Below, one piece after another: positions 52,367 through 61,342 of a stretch of DNA of 64,000 bases; the first letter of the stretch is position 1; each line of letters starts with the position of its first letter. The DNA comes from BOG-908 sp965198855 (GTDB lineage: Bacteria; Pseudomonadota; Alphaproteobacteria; Acetobacterales; Acetobacteraceae). The notes below the pieces were generated by a model. It was not told the origin of the DNA. It made no database searches and saw nothing but the letters and a program-made list of their open reading frames with translations. The stretch lies in NCBI GenBank assembly GCA_965198855.1, contig CBDAPZ010000002.1:1922001-1986000 (forward strand). The letters run 5' to 3'. Position numbers and translations under genes: made by a program.

Positions 52367-55201
52367 ATGTCACTTATCCAGGAAGCGGATTTCGGAACCA
52401 TCGAGAGCAAGTCCAAAAAACTTGTTTCGCTGAAGATCGATGGATTCGATGTGACGGTGCCGGAAGGCACCTCCATCATGCGGGCTGCGTCGGAACTCGG
52501 CGTAAAGATCCCCAAGCTCTGCGCGACGGATACGCTTAATGCCTTCGGATCCTGCAGGCTTTGCCTCGTTGAAATCGAAGGGAGGGCAGGCACCCCGGCA
52601 AGCTGCACCACGCTGGTGGCACCGGGCATTTCCGTGACCACTGGTAATGAGCGCCTGCGCAAACTCCGCAAAGGCGTGATGGAACTCTATATCTCCGACC
52701 ACCCCCTCGATTGCCTTACCTGCGGCGCCAACGGCGATTGCGAATTGCAGGACACCGCCGGCGAAGTCGGCCTGCGCGACGTGCGGTACGGCTACGAAGG
52801 CAAGAACCACCTCAAATCTGCCAAGGATCAGTCGAACCCGTATTTCGACTACGACCCTTCGAAATGCATTGTCTGCAGCCGTTGCGTGCGCGCTTGCGAG
52901 GAAACGCAAGGCACCTTCGCGCTCACCATTGATGGCCGCGGCTTCGGCTCACGCGTCGCCGCCAGCCAGAACGAACCGTTCATGAGCAGCGAATGCGTCA
53001 GTTGCGGCGCCTGTGTCGCCGCTTGCCCGACCGCTACGCTGATCGAGAAGAAAGTCGTGGAGATCGGCACCCCCGAGCATTCGGTGGTGACCACCTGCGC
53101 CTATTGCGGCGTCGGCTGCCAGTTCAAGGCGGAAATGCGCGGCCCGGAGCTGGTGCGCATGGTTCCCTACAAGGACGGCAAGGCCAATCGCGGCCATAGC
53201 TGCGTCAAAGGCCGCTTCGCCTGGGGCTACGCCACCCACCGCGAGCGCATGACCAAACCGATGGTGCGCGAAAACATCTCCGATCCGTGGCGTGAGACCA
53301 CGTGGGAAGAGGCATTCGCCCGCGCAGCCTCCGAGATCCATCGCATCCAGGCAAAATACGGCCGCGCTTCCGTAGGCGGTATCACATCCTCACGCTGCAC
53401 CAACGAGGAAACCTATCTGGTGCAGAAGCTGGTGCGCGCCGGTTTCCACAACAACAACGTCGATACCTGCGCCCGCGTCTGCCACTCGCCAACTGGCTTC
53501 GGTCTGTCGCAAACCTACGGTACCTCGGCCGGCACGCAGGATTTCGATAGCGTCGAGCATACCGACCTGATGCTGCTGATCGGCGTGAACCCCACCGATG
53601 GTCACCCGGTATTTGCCTCGCGTATGAAGAAGCGCTTGCGCGCCGGCGCGAAGCTGATCGTCATCGATCCACGCCGCATCGACATGGTGCGCAGCCCGCA
53701 CATTGAAGCGGCCCTGCATCTCAAGCTGCAGCCCGGCACCAACGTTGCCGTGGTAACGGCAATTGCCCATGTGATCGTGGCCGAAGGGCTGGTGAACGAA
53801 GCCTTCGTGCGCGAACGCTGCGACATGGAAGAGTTCGCCGCCTGGAAAGAGTTCGTTCTCGAGCCGGAGAACTCGCCGGAAGCCGTTGAGCGCAGTTCCG
53901 GCGTTCCCGCTGACCTGCTTCGTCAGGCGGCCCGCATGTATGCCACTGGCGGCAACGCGGCCATCTTCTATGGGCTTGGCGTTACCGAGCACAGCCAGGG
54001 CACCACGACGGTGATGGCGATCGCAAACCTTGCGATGGCAACTGGCAATATCGGCCGTGAGGGCGTCGGCGTGAACCCGCTGCGCGGCCAGAACAACGTG
54101 CAGGGCAGCTGCGATATGGGCAGCTTCCCACATGAGCTGCCCGGCTATCGCCACATCAGCGACGACGAGACGCGCGCGCTGTTCGGCAAGGAATGGGGCG
54201 TCCACCTCGATCACGAGCCGGGTCTGCGCATCAACAACATGCTCGATGCTGCCGTCGACGGCACGTTCAAGGCGCTCTACGTGCAGGGTGAGGACATCGC
54301 GCAATCCGATCCTGATGCGAAACATGTCATTGCCGGCCTGTCGGCGATGGAATGCGTCATCGTGCAGGATCTCTTCCTGAACGAGACAGCGAATTACGCG
54401 CATATCTTCCTGCCGGGCACGACATTCCTCGAAAAGGACGGCACGTTCACCAACGCCGAACGCCGCATCAACCGTGTCCGCCGCGTCATCCAGCCGCTGC
54501 CGGGACTCGCCGATTGGGAGGTCACCCTCAAGCTTGCCGATGCCCTTGGGGTGAACATCGGCACCTATGCCCATCCCGGCGAGATCATGGACGAGGTGGC
54601 GCGCCTTACGCCGAGCTTTGCGGGCGTCTCCTACAAGGCTCTGGATGAACAGGGCTCCATCCAGTGGCCTTGCAACGAGGAAAATCCGCACGGCACGCCG
54701 GTGATGCATATCGATCGGTTCGTGCGCGGCGAAGGCCGTTTCATGATCACCGAATACATCCCGACGGAAGAGAAGACCGGTCCGCGCTTCCCGCTGCTGC
54801 TCACCACCGGCCGCATTCTCAGCCAGTACAATGTGGGCGCCCAGACGCGCCGCACCGAAAACAGCCGGTGGCACGAGGAAGATGTGCTTGAGATCCACCC
54901 CCACGATGCCGAACAGCGCGGCGTGCGTGACGGAGACTGGGTGCGCATCGTCAGCCGTGCCGGCGAGACCTCGCTACGCGCCAAGATCACCGATCGCGTG
55001 GCAACGGGCGTGGTGTACACCACCTTCCATCACCCGCTCACCCAGGCAAACGTGATTACCACCGATTTCTCGGATTGGGCGACCAACTGTCCGGAATACA
55101 AGGTGACGGCGGTTCAGGTGAGCCCGTCCAACGGACCGAGCGCTTGGCAGGAAGAGTATCAGCGTCACAGCGACCTTAGCCGGAGGATTGCAGCCGAATA
55201 G
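52367..55201 (+). CDS. fdsA: NAD-dependent formate dehydrogenase alpha subunit
   Basis: 944 residues. The N-terminal NuoG-like module has a 2Fe-2S site (GSCRLCLVEIEG region), a His/Cys 4Fe-4S site (HPLDCLTCGANGDCELQD), two ferredoxin-type 4Fe-4S sites (CIVCSRCVRACEETQG and CVSCGACVAACPTATL) and CAYCGVGCQF. The bis-MGD molybdenum domain follows; the active-site region VDTCARVCHSPTGFG has Cys (not Sec) as molybdenum ligand. It oxidises formate to CO2. The usual partner genes fdsC (sulfurtransferase FdhD-like) and fdsD do not follow. Confidence 0.95.
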   Translation: MSLIQEADFGTIESKSKKLVSLKIDGFDVTVPEGTSIMRAASELGVKIPKLCATDTLNAFGSCRLCLVEIEGRAGTPASCTTLVAPGISVTTGNERLRKLRKGVMELYISDHPLDCLTCGANGDCELQDTAGEVGLRDVRYGYEGKNHLKSAKDQSNPYFDYDPSKCIVCSRCVRACEETQGTFALTIDGRGFGSRVAASQNEPFMSSECVSCGACVAACPTATLIEKKVVEIGTPEHSVVTTCAYCGVGCQFKAEMRGPELVRMVPYKDGKANRGHSCVKGRFAWGYATHRERMTKPMVRENISDPWRETTWEEAFARAASEIHRIQAKYGRASVGGITSSRCTNEETYLVQKLVRAGFHNNNVDTCARVCHSPTGFGLSQTYGTSAGTQDFDSVEHTDLMLLIGVNPTDGHPVFASRMKKRLRAGAKLIVIDPRRIDMVRSPHIEAALHLKLQPGTNVAVVTAIAHVIVAEGLVNEAFVRERCDMEEFAAWKEFVLEPENSPEAVERSSGVPADLLRQAARMYATGGNAAIFYGLGVTEHSQGTTTVMAIANLAMATGNIGREGVGVNPLRGQNNVQGSCDMGSFPHELPGYRHISDDETRALFGKEWGVHLDHEPGLRINNMLDAAVDGTFKALYVQGEDIAQSDPDAKHVIAGLSAMECVIVQDLFLNETANYAHIFLPGTTFLEKDGTFTNAERRINRVRRVIQPLPGLADWEVTLKLADALGVNIGTYAHPGEIMDEVARLTPSFAGVSYKALDEQGSIQWPCNEENPHGTPVMHIDRFVRGEGRFMITEYIPTEEKTGPRFPLLLTTGRILSQYNVGAQTRRTENSRWHEEDVLEIHPHDAEQRGVRDGDWVRIVSRAGETSLRAKITDRVATGVVYTTFHHPLTQANVITTDFSDWATNCPEYKVTAVQVSPSNGPSAWQEEYQRHSDLSRRIAAE

Positions 55202-55253
55202 CGCCTCAGCCATCCCCTGCCAGCAATTGACCGCATCGTGGAACAGCGCCAGA

Positions 55254-55331
55254 AAGTAAGAGTCTTTTGGTTCTTTTCTTCAGAAAAGAGCGTCTTTTTT
55301 GAAAAAAAGAAGCAAAAAACTTCTACTTTTT
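55254..55331. repeat. dispersed AT-rich repeat, copy 10 (two arms, back to back)
   Basis: Right arm AGTCTTTTGGTTCTTTTCTT then left arm GTCTTTTTTGAAAAAAAGA with AGCAAAAAACTTCT, so the arms are arranged head to head without the usual centre. It lies between fdsA and pqqC. The gap holds no pqqA. Confidence 0.8.
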
Positions 55332-55346
55332 AGGGTGTTACGATCC

Positions 55347-56081
55347 ATGCTGACGGATCACTTCATGTCCCCGGAAGAGCTTGCGGACGCGTTGCGTGCC
55401 ATCGGCGCAGAGCGATACCACAACCTGCATCCGTTTCATCGGCTGCTGCATGATGGTAAGCTGAGCCGTCGGCAGGTGCAGGCCTGGGCGCTCAATCGCT
55501 ATTATTATCAAGCGTCTATTCCCATGAAGGATGCTACGCTGCTTGCACGCCTGCCGACGTCCGATCTGCGACGCGAATGGCGGCGTCGGTTGGTGGATCA
55601 TGATGGTGACGCGCCGGGCACGGGCGGTGTCACGCGCTGGCTGAAACTGGCTGAAGGCGTCGGGCTCGATCGGGAATATGTGGCAAGCGGCGTGGGTATT
55701 TTGCCTGCAACACGTTTTGCCGTGGATGCCTATGTTACCTTCGTCCGCGATCGCAGCATTCTCGAGGCTGTTGCTTCGTCTTTGACCGAGATGTTCTCGC
55801 CGAACATCATTGCCGAACGCGTATCAGGCATGCTGAAGAACTACGATTTCATCACCGAAGATACGCTCGCCTATTTCACTCCGCGGCTTACGCAGGCGCC
55901 ACGCGATTCGGATTTCGCCTTGGAATACGTGCAGAAGAACGCGCACACCCCGGCCGAACAGCAGGCGGTTCTGTCGGCCTTGCGCTTCAAGTGCGACGTG
56001 CTCTGGGCGCAGTTGGACGCGTTGCATCACGCCTATGTGCAACCCGCGACCCCGCCACCTGGTGCCTTCATCCCCACATGA
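55347..56081 (+). CDS. pqqC: pyrroloquinoline-quinone synthase PqqC
   Basis: 244 residues from ATG 55347 (MLTDHFMSPEELADALRAIG); ATG 55365 is an alternative. The helical heme-oxygenase-like fold shows RYHNLHPFHRLLHDGKLSRR, QVQAWALNRYYYQASIPMKD and TRWLKLAEGVGLDREYVASG. It catalyses the final eight-electron oxidation and ring closure to PQQ. It overlaps pqqD by 4 bases. No pqqA or pqqB lies upstream. Confidence 0.95.
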   Translation: MLTDHFMSPEELADALRAIGAERYHNLHPFHRLLHDGKLSRRQVQAWALNRYYYQASIPMKDATLLARLPTSDLRREWRRRLVDHDGDAPGTGGVTRWLKLAEGVGLDREYVASGVGILPATRFAVDAYVTFVRDRSILEAVASSLTEMFSPNIIAERVSGMLKNYDFITEDTLAYFTPRLTQAPRDSDFALEYVQKNAHTPAEQQAVLSALRFKCDVLWAQLDALHHAYVQPATPPPGAFIPT

Positions 56082-56341
56082 ATGCTGTTCCGCAACTCGG
56101 CCGTGGCCATAAATTTCGCTTCGATGAGGTGCGGAAGGCTTGGGTTCTGCTCGGCCCGGAGCGGCTTTTCATGCCGGATGAACACGCGGTGGAAGTTCTC
56201 AAACTGATCGACGGCACACGCGACACCGACGCCATTGTGGCCGATCTGGCGGCACGCTTCAACGCGCCGCCGGAAGCGATCCGTGCGGATGTGGACGCTA
56301 TGCTCGCCGACCTCGCAGCACGTGGGGCGATTAAACTATGA
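56078..56341 (+). CDS. pqqD: PqqA-binding chaperone PqqD
   Basis: 87 residues from ATG 56078, overlapping pqqC and pqqE by 4 bases. A RiPP-recognition-type domain: FDEVRKAWVLLGPERLFMPD, then AVEVLKLIDGTRDTDAIVAD and LAARGAIKL. It presents the PqqA precursor peptide to PqqE. Confidence 0.93.
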   Translation: MNAVPQLGRGHKFRFDEVRKAWVLLGPERLFMPDEHAVEVLKLIDGTRDTDAIVADLAARFNAPPEAIRADVDAMLADLAARGAIKL

Positions 56342-57429
56342 CCGATTTTCCGCCTCCACTGGGGCTCATCGCAGAGCTCACGCATCGCTGTCCGCTGTCT
56401 TGCCCGTATTGCTCTAACCCGCTGGATCTGGAGCGAGCTAAGGCGGAACTCGACACCGCCGGCTGGAAATCGGTGCTCGACCAGGCGGCCGCGATCGGCA
56501 TCCTGCAGGTGCACTTCACTGGCGGCGAGCCGATGGCGCGGCGCGACCTGCCCGAATTGGTAGCGCATGCCGCCGGACTTGGTCTTTACACGAACATCAT
56601 CACCTCCGGTGTCACGCTGGATGACCGCATGATGGCGAGCCTCATGCAGGCAGGCGTCGACCACATCCAGCTCAGCTTCCAGGATGTCGACGAGGCAGCG
56701 AACGATTTCTTTGGCGACAGTCCAGGCGCCTACATCAAGAAAAAAGCCGCTGCCGCACGCATTCAGGGCGCCGGCCTGCCGCTGACGCTGAACTTCGTCA
56801 TCCATCGTCAGAACGCCGACCGTGTGCCGCAGATGATCGCGATGGCTGAGGCGTTAGGTGCCGAGCGGACCGAGATCGCGCATGTGCAGTATTATGGATG
56901 GGGCCTGGTGAACCGCTCCGCCCTCCTGCCGACGCTCGCCCAGCTTCATGCAGCGACCGATGCGGTGGATGCTGCACGCATACGGCTGAGCGGTCGCATG
57001 GTGATCGATTACGTGGTGCCGGATTATCATGCTGCCCGTCCGAAGGCGTGCATGGGTGGCTGGGCTCGCCGCTTCATCAATATCTCACCTTCTGGCCATG
57101 CCATGCCGTGCCATGCGGCTGAGACCTTGCCCGGCTTCACCTTTCCATCGGTGAGAGATACTTCTTTGGCCGATATCTGGAACGTCTCCGATGCGTTCCT
57201 GCGTTTCCGTGGGACTGACTGGATGCCGGAACCTTGCCGTTCCTGCGATCGCAAGGAGATCGATTGGGGTGGCTGCCGCTGCCAGGCGTTCGCGCTGCTC
57301 GGCGACATGAACGCTACCGACCCGGCATGCGAGCTGTCTCCGCAGCACCACGTGATGCAGGAAGCGGTGACCGACAGCGAGCAGCCGACACGGGCCTACG
57401 TTTTCCGGAAACTCGCCAAAACGCCATAA
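56338..57429 (+). CDS. pqqE: PQQ biosynthesis radical SAM enzyme PqqE
   Basis: 363 residues. The radical-SAM cluster cysteines are C18, C22 and C25 (THRCPLSCPYCSNP); a SPASM-type C-terminal region (PEPCRSCDRKEIDWGGCRCQ) holds auxiliary Fe-S sites. It joins Glu and Tyr side chains of PqqA by a C-C bond. Its substrate gene pqqA must lie elsewhere in the genome. Confidence 0.95.
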   Translation: MTDFPPPLGLIAELTHRCPLSCPYCSNPLDLERAKAELDTAGWKSVLDQAAAIGILQVHFTGGEPMARRDLPELVAHAAGLGLYTNIITSGVTLDDRMMASLMQAGVDHIQLSFQDVDEAANDFFGDSPGAYIKKKAAAARIQGAGLPLTLNFVIHRQNADRVPQMIAMAEALGAERTEIAHVQYYGWGLVNRSALLPTLAQLHAATDAVDAARIRLSGRMVIDYVVPDYHAARPKACMGGWARRFINISPSGHAMPCHAAETLPGFTFPSVRDTSLADIWNVSDAFLRFRGTDWMPEPCRSCDRKEIDWGGCRCQAFALLGDMNATDPACELSPQHHVMQEAVTDSEQPTRAYVFRKLAKTP

Positions 57430-57445
57430 AACGCGCTCTGCTACC

Positions 57446-58412
57446 TCATGTGACGAGGTTTTTGGGCGTGCCTCCAGCCAGCACGGCTTCGATGCCGTCG
57501 AGCACCAGCATGCCCATAGCGTCGCGGGTTTCGGCGGTAGCGCTCGCGAGATGCGGGCTGAGCACCACTGTCTCGATGCCACTGTAGATATCGGGAATTT
57601 TCGGTTCTGCGGGATAGACGTCCAGGCCGGCGGCCGCGATGTGGCCGCTGAGCAGGGCGGCGGCCAGGTCTGCGTCGTCTACCAAGGATCCGCGTGCGAC
57701 GTTTACCACGACGGCACGCGCGGGGAGGGCCGCCAGCCGTTCCGCGTTCAGCCATCCCGCGGTGCCAGCGCCACCAGGCGCCATCAGGCAGAGGAACTGG
57801 CTTGCTGCGAGGAATGATGCCTCGTCTGCATGGAAAACCGCTCCGCTTTCGAGCGCCGGCGGGAGGCGCGTCCGGTTGAGATAATGCACCTCCATGCCGA
57901 AGCCGGCTTGCGCGATACGGGCCAGCACTTGGCCGATCCGGCCCATTCCGAAAATCCCGAGCCGCTTGCCGGAAACCTGCACGCCGAGGAAATCCGTCGG
58001 TGACCAGCCTTTCCACGCACCGGCACGTGCAACCCGCTCGGCCTCGCCCAGCCTGCGTGCGGCCGCCAAAAGCAGGGTCATGCCATATTCCGCAGTTGCC
58101 TGGCTCAGCACGCCTGGCGTGTTGACCACGGCGATGCCTTTCGCCCGTGCTGCTGCCAAGTCGACGTGGTCATGGCCCACGCTGATGGTTCCGATCACCC
58201 GCAGCCGTGACGGCATTGCAGCAATGAGGGCTGAGTCGATCGGCGTTGCGGACGTGCACAAGATGGCATCCGCCTCACCGAGAACCGACGAAAACCAGTC
58301 GCGCAGTGGCTGCTGCCCTGGCATGCGCAGATTGAAGGCAGATTTGCGCGCGCATCTGCACATTCGAGGGCAAAACGCGCGTAACCAACAATGTGGGTTT
58401 GTATCCGGACAT
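57446..58412 (-). pseudogene. frameshifted D-2-hydroxyacid dehydrogenase (glyoxylate/glycerate reductase-like)
   Basis: A 2-hydroxyacid dehydrogenase gene broken near its N-terminus. The authentic start is ATG 58412 (MSGYKPTLLVTRVLPSNVQM), with AGAGGAGAA just upstream; this frame soon runs into unrelated sequence. The rest of the enzyme (FNLRMPGQQPLRDWFSSVLG ... NAD loop GIFGMGRIGQVLARIAQAGF ... VVNVARGSLVDDADLA ... SPHLASAT) is in another frame. The change falls at the alternating GCGCGCGC tract 58346-58353; losing one GC unit there would explain it. A sequencing error is possible. Confidence 0.75.
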
Positions 58413-58728
58413 GCGTGAATTCTCCTCTGGAGCGACCACAGACCAACAAATCCAAGCATCAATGTAACGCCATCCGCAGATTACCCCGTAGTCGTTGCAG
58501 ACATGTGCATGCTGCGCTGCAACAGTCACACTTTGGTGAAGTCAATGAAGGGGATAGCGGGCGATCTTCACCTATGTGGCAAAATTGCAACGGCAATCGC
58601 CTAGGCGTCCGCCGGGCGCTCGCATCCCATGATCCATCGGACTAGATGCGGCGTTGTTGTCTACGGATGCCACGCACGGTTTGCCGGCGCGCTCGGGCCA
58701 AAGACTTTGAACACAGGAGAATTCCATT
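58413..58728. other. intergenic region upstream of ompA gene
   Basis: 316 bases without a gene. It holds the AGGAGA ribosome site of the first OmpA gene (58715-58720) and an inverted repeat GTTGCAG (58494-58500) with CTGCAAC (58517-58523) that could form a hairpin with a 16-base loop. I see no RNA gene or clear promoter hexamers. Confidence 0.5.
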
Positions 58729-59850
58729 ATGAAGCTCAGGAACGCGCTACTGGTCGCGACGATGTTTGCGGCACCTGCCGTTGCTGTGGCGCAGCCCGTC
58801 ACCGGCCCGTATATTAGCCTCGACGTCGGCGCCACTTATCTCGACAACCAGAACCTCAAGAGCGTGACGGTTCCTGCTCTGGGTGCAGCCAGCTACGGCA
58901 GCTACAATAACGGCCACATCAAGACCGATGTGAACGTTATGGGCAGCGGCGCCATCGGCTACGGCCTTGGCAACGGCATCCGTATCGAACTGCAGGGCGA
59001 CTATCGCCAGAATGGGCTGAAGCATTTCGGCGGTCTGGACGCTGCGGGCAACCAGGATCAGTACGAGGGTTACGTCAACGTCCTGTATGACTTCGACATG
59101 ACCCCATATGGTTTCGCGGGCATCTCGCCGTATGTCGGCGTCGGCGCTGGCTATGACCAGGTCCAGTTCCAGAACGGCCGCGCTTATGGCCTGGGCGGCA
59201 ACGGCCAGTCGGTGTTCATCCGCGAGACCAACACCCAGGGCGACTTCGCCGTGCAGGGTATCCTCGGTGTCGCCTACGCCATCCCGCAGGTTCCTGGCCT
59301 GGCGCTGACCCTCGAAGGCCGCGTATCCGCGATGCCCGAGTCCGAAAACTACCACGGCCAGTTCTTCTCGCCGGGTGTTGCGACACGCATCAACTTCCGT
59401 ACCGACGATACGCTGAACTTCGCCGGCCTCGTTGGCGTGCGTTATGCGCTGTTCCAGCCGGCCCCGCCGGCTCCGCCGCAGGCAGCTCCGCCGCCGATGG
59501 CAGCTCCCGCTCCGGCACCGTCGCGCACCTACCTGGTGTTCTTCGACTGGGATCGTTCTGACTTGACCGCGCGCGCCCGCCAGATCGTCGCCGAAGCCGC
59601 TACCGCTTCGACGCACGTTCAGACCACGCGTATTGAAGTCAACGGCTACACCGATCTTTCCGGCACCGCCGCTTACAACCAGAAGCTTTCGGTTCGCCGC
59701 GCAGAGAGCGTGGAGTCCGAGCTGGTGCGTGATGGTGTTGCCCAGAGCGAGATCAGCATCCATGGTTATGGCGAGAGCAACCCGCTCGTGCCGACCGCCC
59801 AGGGTGTACGCGAGCCGCAGAACCGCCGCGTCGAGATCATCCTGAAGTAA
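58729..59850 (+). CDS. OmpA-family outer membrane protein (paralogue 1)
   Basis: 373 residues. Signal peptide (residues ~1-21, ending AVAVAQ) then an eight-strand-type beta-barrel (~25-245; e.g. GPYISLDVGATYLDNQNLKS, GISPYVGVGAGYDQVQF), a Pro/Ala-rich hinge (PAPPAPPQAAPPPMAAPAPA), and a C-terminal OmpA-like peptidoglycan-binding domain (~255-373; IEVNGYTDLSGTAAYNQKLS ... RRAES) with the Asp and Arg that bind diaminopimelate. An intrinsic terminator follows. Confidence 0.93.
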   Translation: MKLRNALLVATMFAAPAVAVAQPVTGPYISLDVGATYLDNQNLKSVTVPALGAASYGSYNNGHIKTDVNVMGSGAIGYGLGNGIRIELQGDYRQNGLKHFGGLDAAGNQDQYEGYVNVLYDFDMTPYGFAGISPYVGVGAGYDQVQFQNGRAYGLGGNGQSVFIRETNTQGDFAVQGILGVAYAIPQVPGLALTLEGRVSAMPESENYHGQFFSPGVATRINFRTDDTLNFAGLVGVRYALFQPAPPAPPQAAPPPMAAPAPAPSRTYLVFFDWDRSDLTARARQIVAEAATASTHVQTTRIEVNGYTDLSGTAAYNQKLSVRRAESVESELVRDGVAQSEISIHGYGESNPLVPTAQGVREPQNRRVEIILK

Positions 59851-59870
59851 GTTTGGTCTGGTCGCCAAAC

Positions 59871-59901
59871 GAGGGGAGGGCGAAAGCTCTCCCCTTTTTT
59901 G
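59871..59901 (+). terminator. intrinsic terminator after first ompA gene
   Basis: Stem GGGGAGGGC with GCTCTCCCC around a GAAA loop, followed by TTTTTTG, ending ~50 bases after the stop. The next gene therefore needs its own promoter, which must lie at or after the repeat copy 11. Confidence 0.85.
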
Positions 59902-59910
59902 TAAGCACTT

Positions 59911-59992
59911 AAGACACAAAAGTTTTTTGCTTCTTTTTTTCAAAAAAGAAGGTCTGTTCTTTTCTGGAAAAAAGAACCAAAAACTTTCGCGT
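59911..59992. repeat. dispersed AT-rich repeat, copy 11 (two arms, back to back)
   Basis: Right arm ACACAAAAGTTTTTTGCTTC then left arm CTGTTCTTTTCTGGAAAAAAG with ACCAAAAACTTTCG, between the terminator of paralogue 1 and the start of OmpA paralogue 2. Confidence 0.83.
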
Positions 59993-60022
59993 CTTGAATA
60001 CACGAGTCTGGAGAAAGCCTAG

Positions 60023-61135
60023 ATGAACCGCCCCTTGCTTTGTTGCAGTACTTTGCTGGTCGCGGTTGCTGGGTTTGCGGCACAGGCTCAGCCGGTCACC
60101 GGCCCCTATGTCAGCATCGGGGGCGGCGGTAATCTGTTGCAGGATGAGAGACTGCGGCTCGACGAGAATTTTCCGGCCGGACGCTTCCAATACGATATCG
60201 GCGCCACTGGCGTCGCTGCAGCCGGTTATGGCTTCGGCAATGGCTTCCGTGTCGAGGTCGAAGGCGATTATCGCTTCAATGCGCTGCGCCAGTATGAAGG
60301 TACCAATTTCCCGACCGCTGCCGGTGGCCGCCAGACGAATTACGGCGGCATGGTGAATGCGCTGTTCGACATGGATGTCCGCTCGCCCTTCATCTACCCC
60401 TATTTTGGCGGCGGCGTCGGCTACATGGAAACCCGCTGGAAAGGTTTCGACGAAGTCGGCACCAGCACCGCCTATGACTTCGCAGCCTCCGGCACGCATG
60501 GCGACTTCGCCTACCAAGGCATCTTCGGCCTGGCGTTTCCGATGGAGTTCCTGCCGGGCCTGTCGGTCACAGCCGAATATCGTTACATGAGCATCATGGG
60601 CAACGGCCAGTTCAATGGCAGCTCGATCGGCACCCAAGGCGCATTCGCACCGAAGGCGTTTGGCACCGCCCACGGCAACGTGGACGTCACCAGCAACAAC
60701 AACCACTCCGCCCTGATCGGCCTACGCTACCAGATCTTCCCGCCGGCCCCGCCACCGTCACCCGCGGCGGCAGCTACGCCGGCGGCGGCACCGGCCCCTC
60801 AACCGACACGCACCTACCTGGTGTTCTTCGACTGGGACCGCGCGGACCTTACCGCACGCGCCCGCCAGATCGTTGCCGAAGCCGCCAGCGCCTCCACCCA
60901 CGTGCAAACCACACGTATCGAAGTAAACGGCTACACCGACCTCTCCGGCACCGCCGCCTATAACCAGCATCTCTCCGTCCGACGCGCCGAGAGCGTGGAA
61001 GCCGAACTAGTAAAGGATGGCGTCAGCCAGAGCGAGATCAGCATCCATGGCTACGGCGAGAGCAACCCGCTGGTCCCGACCGCCAAGGGTGTGCGCGAGC
61101 CGCAGAATCGTCGCGTCGAGATCATTCTGAAGTAA
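60023..61135 (+). CDS. OmpA-family outer membrane protein (paralogue 2)
   Basis: 370 residues, tandem paralogue of the upstream gene. Signal peptide ~1-21 (ending FAAQA), a beta-barrel with a different sequence (GPYVSIGGGGNLLQDERLRL), a Pro/Ala hinge, and an OmpA domain nearly identical in protein sequence to that of paralogue 1. Codons at many synonymous positions differ between the two, so the similarity reflects selection rather than recent gene conversion. It probably links the outer membrane to peptidoglycan. Confidence 0.92.
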   Translation: MNRPLLCCSTLLVAVAGFAAQAQPVTGPYVSIGGGGNLLQDERLRLDENFPAGRFQYDIGATGVAAAGYGFGNGFRVEVEGDYRFNALRQYEGTNFPTAAGGRQTNYGGMVNALFDMDVRSPFIYPYFGGGVGYMETRWKGFDEVGTSTAYDFAASGTHGDFAYQGIFGLAFPMEFLPGLSVTAEYRYMSIMGNGQFNGSSIGTQGAFAPKAFGTAHGNVDVTSNNNHSALIGLRYQIFPPAPPPSPAAAATPAAAPAPQPTRTYLVFFDWDRADLTARARQIVAEAASASTHVQTTRIEVNGYTDLSGTAAYNQHLSVRRAESVEAELVKDGVSQSEISIHGYGESNPLVPTAKGVREPQNRRVEIILK

Positions 61136-61340
61136 GGAAGGCCAGGGGCTCTGCCCCTGGACCCCGCTGGAGGGAGCCCCTCCAGACCTGCAGTTATTTA
61201 AACGCGAGATCATAGAGAGGGACATAACCGAGGAGTTTAGCACCCGTCGGTTTAAGTCCCTCTCTAATCTCGCCTTCGAAGAGTGCCGTCCAGGGGCTTC
61301 CCCTGGCGGGTTCCAGGGGCAGAGCCCCTGGCTTTCCTTA
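61133..61340. repeat. large nested-palindrome element with terminal inverted repeats
   Basis: 29-base arms (28 of 29 identical): left 61133-61161 and right 61312-61340 read inward as TAAGGAAGGCCAGGGGCTCT plus GCCCCTGGA. Inside are a hairpin at 61167-61185 (CTGGAGG...CCTCCAG), a long stem GCGAGAT-CA-TAGAGAGGGAC (61204-61223) pairing with 61256-61273, enclosing ACCGA/TCGGT (61227-61231, 61247-61251), and CCAGGGG-CTT-CCCCTGG (~61290-61305). No ORF. The left arm includes the OmpA-2 stop TAA; the right arm ends 3 bases from the stop of the convergent gene. Confidence 0.82.
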
Positions 61341-61342
61341 CG

